Shown one piece after another: positions 61,615 to 64,000 of a DNA stretch of 64,000 bases (position 1 is the first letter of the stretch; every line of letters begins with the position of its first letter). The notes under the pieces were generated by a model that saw only the letters and a list, made by a program, of their open reading frames with translations, was not told where the DNA came from and made no database searches. The stretch is from Oscillospiraceae bacterium (GTDB lineage Bacteria; Bacillota; Clostridia; Saccharofermentanales; Fastidiosipilaceae): the NCBI GenBank assembly GCA_029983685.1, contig JASBZA010000005.1:42154-106153 (forward strand). Direction: 5' to 3'. The position numbers and the translations under genes were made by a program.

Positions 61615-62520
61615 CTACTCTGATATCTTTCTTTCGCCGTAGAATTGTAAAAGTGTAATAACTAAAACAATTACAAATAAAATCATAGACATGGCACTGG
61701 CATAACCATAATCTAAACTTCTAAAGGCCGTGTTATAAATCTGATAAACCAAAACCCTAGTTGCATCGGACAACTGATTGTCTCCGCCTGCAAAAAGATT
61801 CAAGAAAATGTCATAAACTTTAAAAGAACTGATGGTCAACATAATAGTAACAAAGAAGGTTGTAGGCGCTAACTGCGGTAAGGTCACATTGGTAAAACGC
61901 TGCCATGCGTTTGCGCCGTCCAGACTGGCTACCTCATAGAGTTCTTCATTGACACTTTGAAGCCCGGCCAAAAAGATAACCATATAGTAGCCCATGTTCT
62001 TCCAAATACTAAACATGACCACCAGAACCATGGCCGGTCCGGGATGTGTCGTCCAATAAGGCAAAGTATTGGTTGCTTTACCGGTCAGCTTACTTAAAAG
62101 CATATTGACAGGGCCTACTGCAGGGCTGAAAACGAAACGCCAAACGGTGGCCACCGCTACCAATGACGCAACATAAGGAAAGAAAGATACCGTTCTAAAA
62201 AAGTTTCTTCCTTTTATACTCATATTTAAAACCATGGCTAAGACCAAGGACATTATTAAAGTTAAAGGCACAACTAGGACTGTGTAGATAGCTGTATTAG
62301 ACAAGGATTTAACGAAGGCTCTGTCATTTGCCAGCTTCTTAAAATTATCAAAAAACACAAATTCTATGTTGCCTGTTCCCTTCCATTTAGCGAAAGCCAG
62401 AACGAAAGAAAAAATCATGGGTACCAAAGTGAAAAAGGCAAAGCCCAAAAAGTTAGGCAAAATAAAGGAATAAGCAATTAGGTCATTTTTTCTTTTAAGT
62501 TTGCTTTGATTAGTTGTCAT
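61615..62520 (-). CDS. Carbohydrate ABC transporter permease, MalF/UgpA type
   Basis: A 301-aa permease with six helices and the EAA loop ELYEVASLDGANAWQRFTNVTLPQL near residues 200-220. I start it at 62520 (MTTNQSKLKRKND) because AGAGGG lies upstream; 11 further residues in frame lack a site. Partner of the MalG-type permease. Confidence 0.93.
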   Translation of the reverse strand: MTTNQSKLKRKNDLIAYSFILPNFLGFAFFTLVPMIFSFVLAFAKWKGTGNIEFVFFDNFKKLANDRAFVKSLSNTAIYTVLVVPLTLIMSLVLAMVLNMSIKGRNFFRTVSFFPYVASLVAVATVWRFVFSPAVGPVNMLLSKLTGKATNTLPYWTTHPGPAMVLVVMFSIWKNMGYYMVIFLAGLQSVNEELYEVASLDGANAWQRFTNVTLPQLAPTTFFVTIMLTISSFKVYDIFLNLFAGGDNQLSDATRVLVYQIYNTAFRSLDYGYASAMSMILFVIVLVITLLQFYGERKISE

Positions 62521-62582
62521 ATATCCCTCTTTAGTTACAGGTAGGCCCGACAAGGACCTACCTGTTAATCATAATTTTCTAT

Positions 62583-63938
62583 CTATTCATCTTTTAGAAT
62601 CTGCTCAACTCGACTACTCATATCTGCCAAGCCCTGTTCGATTGTTTTAGTACCACTCATAATTTCGGTATGCTCTTCATTCATAACAATCTCAACTTCA
62701 CCAGCCTTGATATTAAAAGGCATATCTAAGTATATTTGCTTGGTTGATAAAGCATCTTTACTATTCTGGTCTTGAGGGAAACCATCCATAGCTGCAATTT
62801 CTTCCATTACTGTCTCTGTATGAATAGCCGGAATGGTGCCTGTCTTTGCAATTTCTTTGGCACCTTCTTCTCCTGTGACCCATTTAATGAAATCAAGTGC
62901 TGCAGCTTTATTGGTCGCATTCTTATTTAAAGCCAAACCTGTAATACTTCCCAGAGTTGTTCCCGGTTCTACGCCGGCAGGATGAGGATATTTAACAATT
63001 CCCCAATCTTTTACATCTGTCTCTCCATCTTTAACAGCTTTAATATTAGAACCGATTTGCCAAGAACCCATATTCATCATGGCTATTTTGCCATTGTAGA
63101 AGAGATCTCTATAGTGTGCTGATGTAGATACGGCTGTGGCATAGTCCATCACAACACCATCTTCTTGCTCTTTTAAAATTAGCTCATAAGTATCCTTCAT
63201 CCAATCATAAGGATAATCGTAAACACTATGCTTTCCGTCTAAAACGGAAAACAATTGTACTGTACTTCTCCAAGTATGGTAATGCGCACCATAGACTTTT
63301 TCATTGCCTTCACCATGCACTAATTTTCTGGCCAAAGCATCATAATCTTCCATAGTCATATCATTGGTCGGATAAGGGACATTCATCTCATCGAAAATTG
63401 CTTTATTGAAGTAAATAACCCAGAAATCGCTACGGAAAGGCAGCATATAAAGATGATTATCTACTGTCACCTGCTCCGTCGTTCCTCCGTAAAGGCTCGT
63501 ATCAATTTCTTCCTCAGCGATAAAATCATCTAATGGATCCAACAAACCCTGTGCAACCAAATTGGCATATCCCGGAATTTCTTTGATTGTTACAACATCG
63601 AAATCAGATCCACCAGCTAATTGTGTCTGCAACATATTTGAATAATCAGATGAACCTAAATCTATGGTTTCGATGGTAACATTAGGATTAACTTTTTTGT
63701 AACCCTCAATGATGGCATCATAATAAGCCGTTTGTTCATAGTCCCATAAGGCCCACTTAATCGTGATCTCTTCGCCGGAAGGTGCTTCCGATTGGCTTTC
63801 ATTTTCGGTTTGCCTTTCTGACTGGCTTTGGCCGGGCTCACTAGAATTCTGGCTGGTTCCGCCACTAGTGCCGTTGTTACAAGCAACAGCTGTGAATCCC
63901 AACAAAAATGCCGTTGCTAACGCTAATCCTTTTTTCAT
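62583..63938 (-). CDS. Extracellular sugar-binding lipoprotein (ABC importer)
   Basis: A 451-aa family 1 solute-binding protein. The signal peptide ends at lipobox VAC with C20 as the lipid site. A Ser/Glu/Gln-rich linker (about 21-55) precedes the periplasmic-binding fold, with IKWALWDYEQTAYYDAIIEGYKK, GSDFDVVTIKEIPGYANL and MNMGSWQIG. It captures the oligosaccharide for the two permeases. GAGGAGG precedes the ATG. The promoter lies beyond or at the right edge. Confidence 0.93.
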   Translation of the reverse strand: MKKGLALATAFLLGFTAVACNNGTSGGTSQNSSEPGQSQSERQTENESQSEAPSGEEITIKWALWDYEQTAYYDAIIEGYKKVNPNVTIETIDLGSSDYSNMLQTQLAGGSDFDVVTIKEIPGYANLVAQGLLDPLDDFIAEEEIDTSLYGGTTEQVTVDNHLYMLPFRSDFWVIYFNKAIFDEMNVPYPTNDMTMEDYDALARKLVHGEGNEKVYGAHYHTWRSTVQLFSVLDGKHSVYDYPYDWMKDTYELILKEQEDGVVMDYATAVSTSAHYRDLFYNGKIAMMNMGSWQIGSNIKAVKDGETDVKDWGIVKYPHPAGVEPGTTLGSITGLALNKNATNKAAALDFIKWVTGEEGAKEIAKTGTIPAIHTETVMEEIAAMDGFPQDQNSKDALSTKQIYLDMPFNIKAGEVEIVMNEEHTEIMSGTKTIEQGLADMSSRVEQILKDE

Positions 63939-63966
63939 ATTTACCCTCCTCGTATCATAGTTTTTG

Positions 63967-63995
63967 AACCTTGAAAACTGCTTATTTTCAAGGTT
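63967..63995. promoter_or_regulatory. Perfect inverted repeat upstream of the importer operon
   Basis: Arms AACCTTGAAAA (63967-63977) and TTTTCAAGGTT (63985-63995), 11 bp perfect, 7-nt loop, 29 bp before the binding-protein ATG. It is not followed by a T run on the minus strand. It may be an operator or a 5'-leader hairpin. Confidence 0.5.
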
Positions 63996-64000
63996 GGGTT

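Overview
The window looks like chromosomal DNA of a low-to-mid GC Bacillota, most likely class Clostridia. Evidence: the str operon order rpsL-rpsG-fusA-tuf, the hprK-murB-rapZ-whiA block, a BceRSAB-type peptide-resistance module, long-form HPF, AGGAGG-type ribosome binding sites and sigma-A-like promoters. I cannot name the genus. Stop codons are almost all TAA or TAG; by hand I found TGA in only three genes. There is no insertion sequence, prophage or CRISPR array.

Layout. (1) 0-16 kb, mostly minus strand: str operon with its promoter inside the 3' end of serS; serS; a plus-strand HAD phosphatase; a six-gene operon (unknown 319-aa protein-hprK-murB-rapZ-whiA-trmL); a plus-strand Hsp20 gene with a CtsR-like operator; a PTS-type IIC protein, a CBS-domain pyrophosphatase and a nitroreductase. 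(2) 16.2-21.4 kb, plus strand: two ABC export systems and an EamA transporter. (3) 21.4-31.6 kb, minus strand: an eight-gene run that starts at hpf (pcrA, HD nucleotidase, a membrane-anchored glucosaminidase-like protein, GtrA protein, folC, thrC, small membrane protein), preceded by a radical SAM gene. (4) 31.6-36.1 kb: bceRS and bceAB with a palindrome between them that fits the BceR-family site. (5) 36.2-43.4 kb: gap, an AI-2E family permease, mfd and pth.

(6) 43.4-43.7 kb: a gene-free 355-bp stretch with a tight DnaA-box cluster next to an AT-rich stretch, the best candidate for a replication origin here. Genes to its left run mainly leftward. No dnaA or dnaN is in view. (7) 43.7-47.2 kb: MBL-fold hydrolase, SH3-domain lipoprotein, ClC antiporter and tRNA-Ala(GGC).

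(8) 47.2-64 kb, accessory: a NUDIX gene and a small ORF, then a uronic-acid polysaccharide cluster. It holds two GH2 enzymes (beta-galactosidase type and beta-glucuronidase type), a GH88 unsaturated glucuronyl hydrolase, a DUF2264 protein, two different heparinase II/III-family lyases, an MFS transporter and an ABC importer (binding protein plus two permeases, no ATPase). Together these would cleave a uronate-containing glycan by elimination, import the oligosaccharides, remove the unsaturated uronate and trim the rest. Glycosaminoglycans are the simplest guess for substrate, but no sulfatase, regulator or ATPase is in view and the importer operon runs off the right edge.
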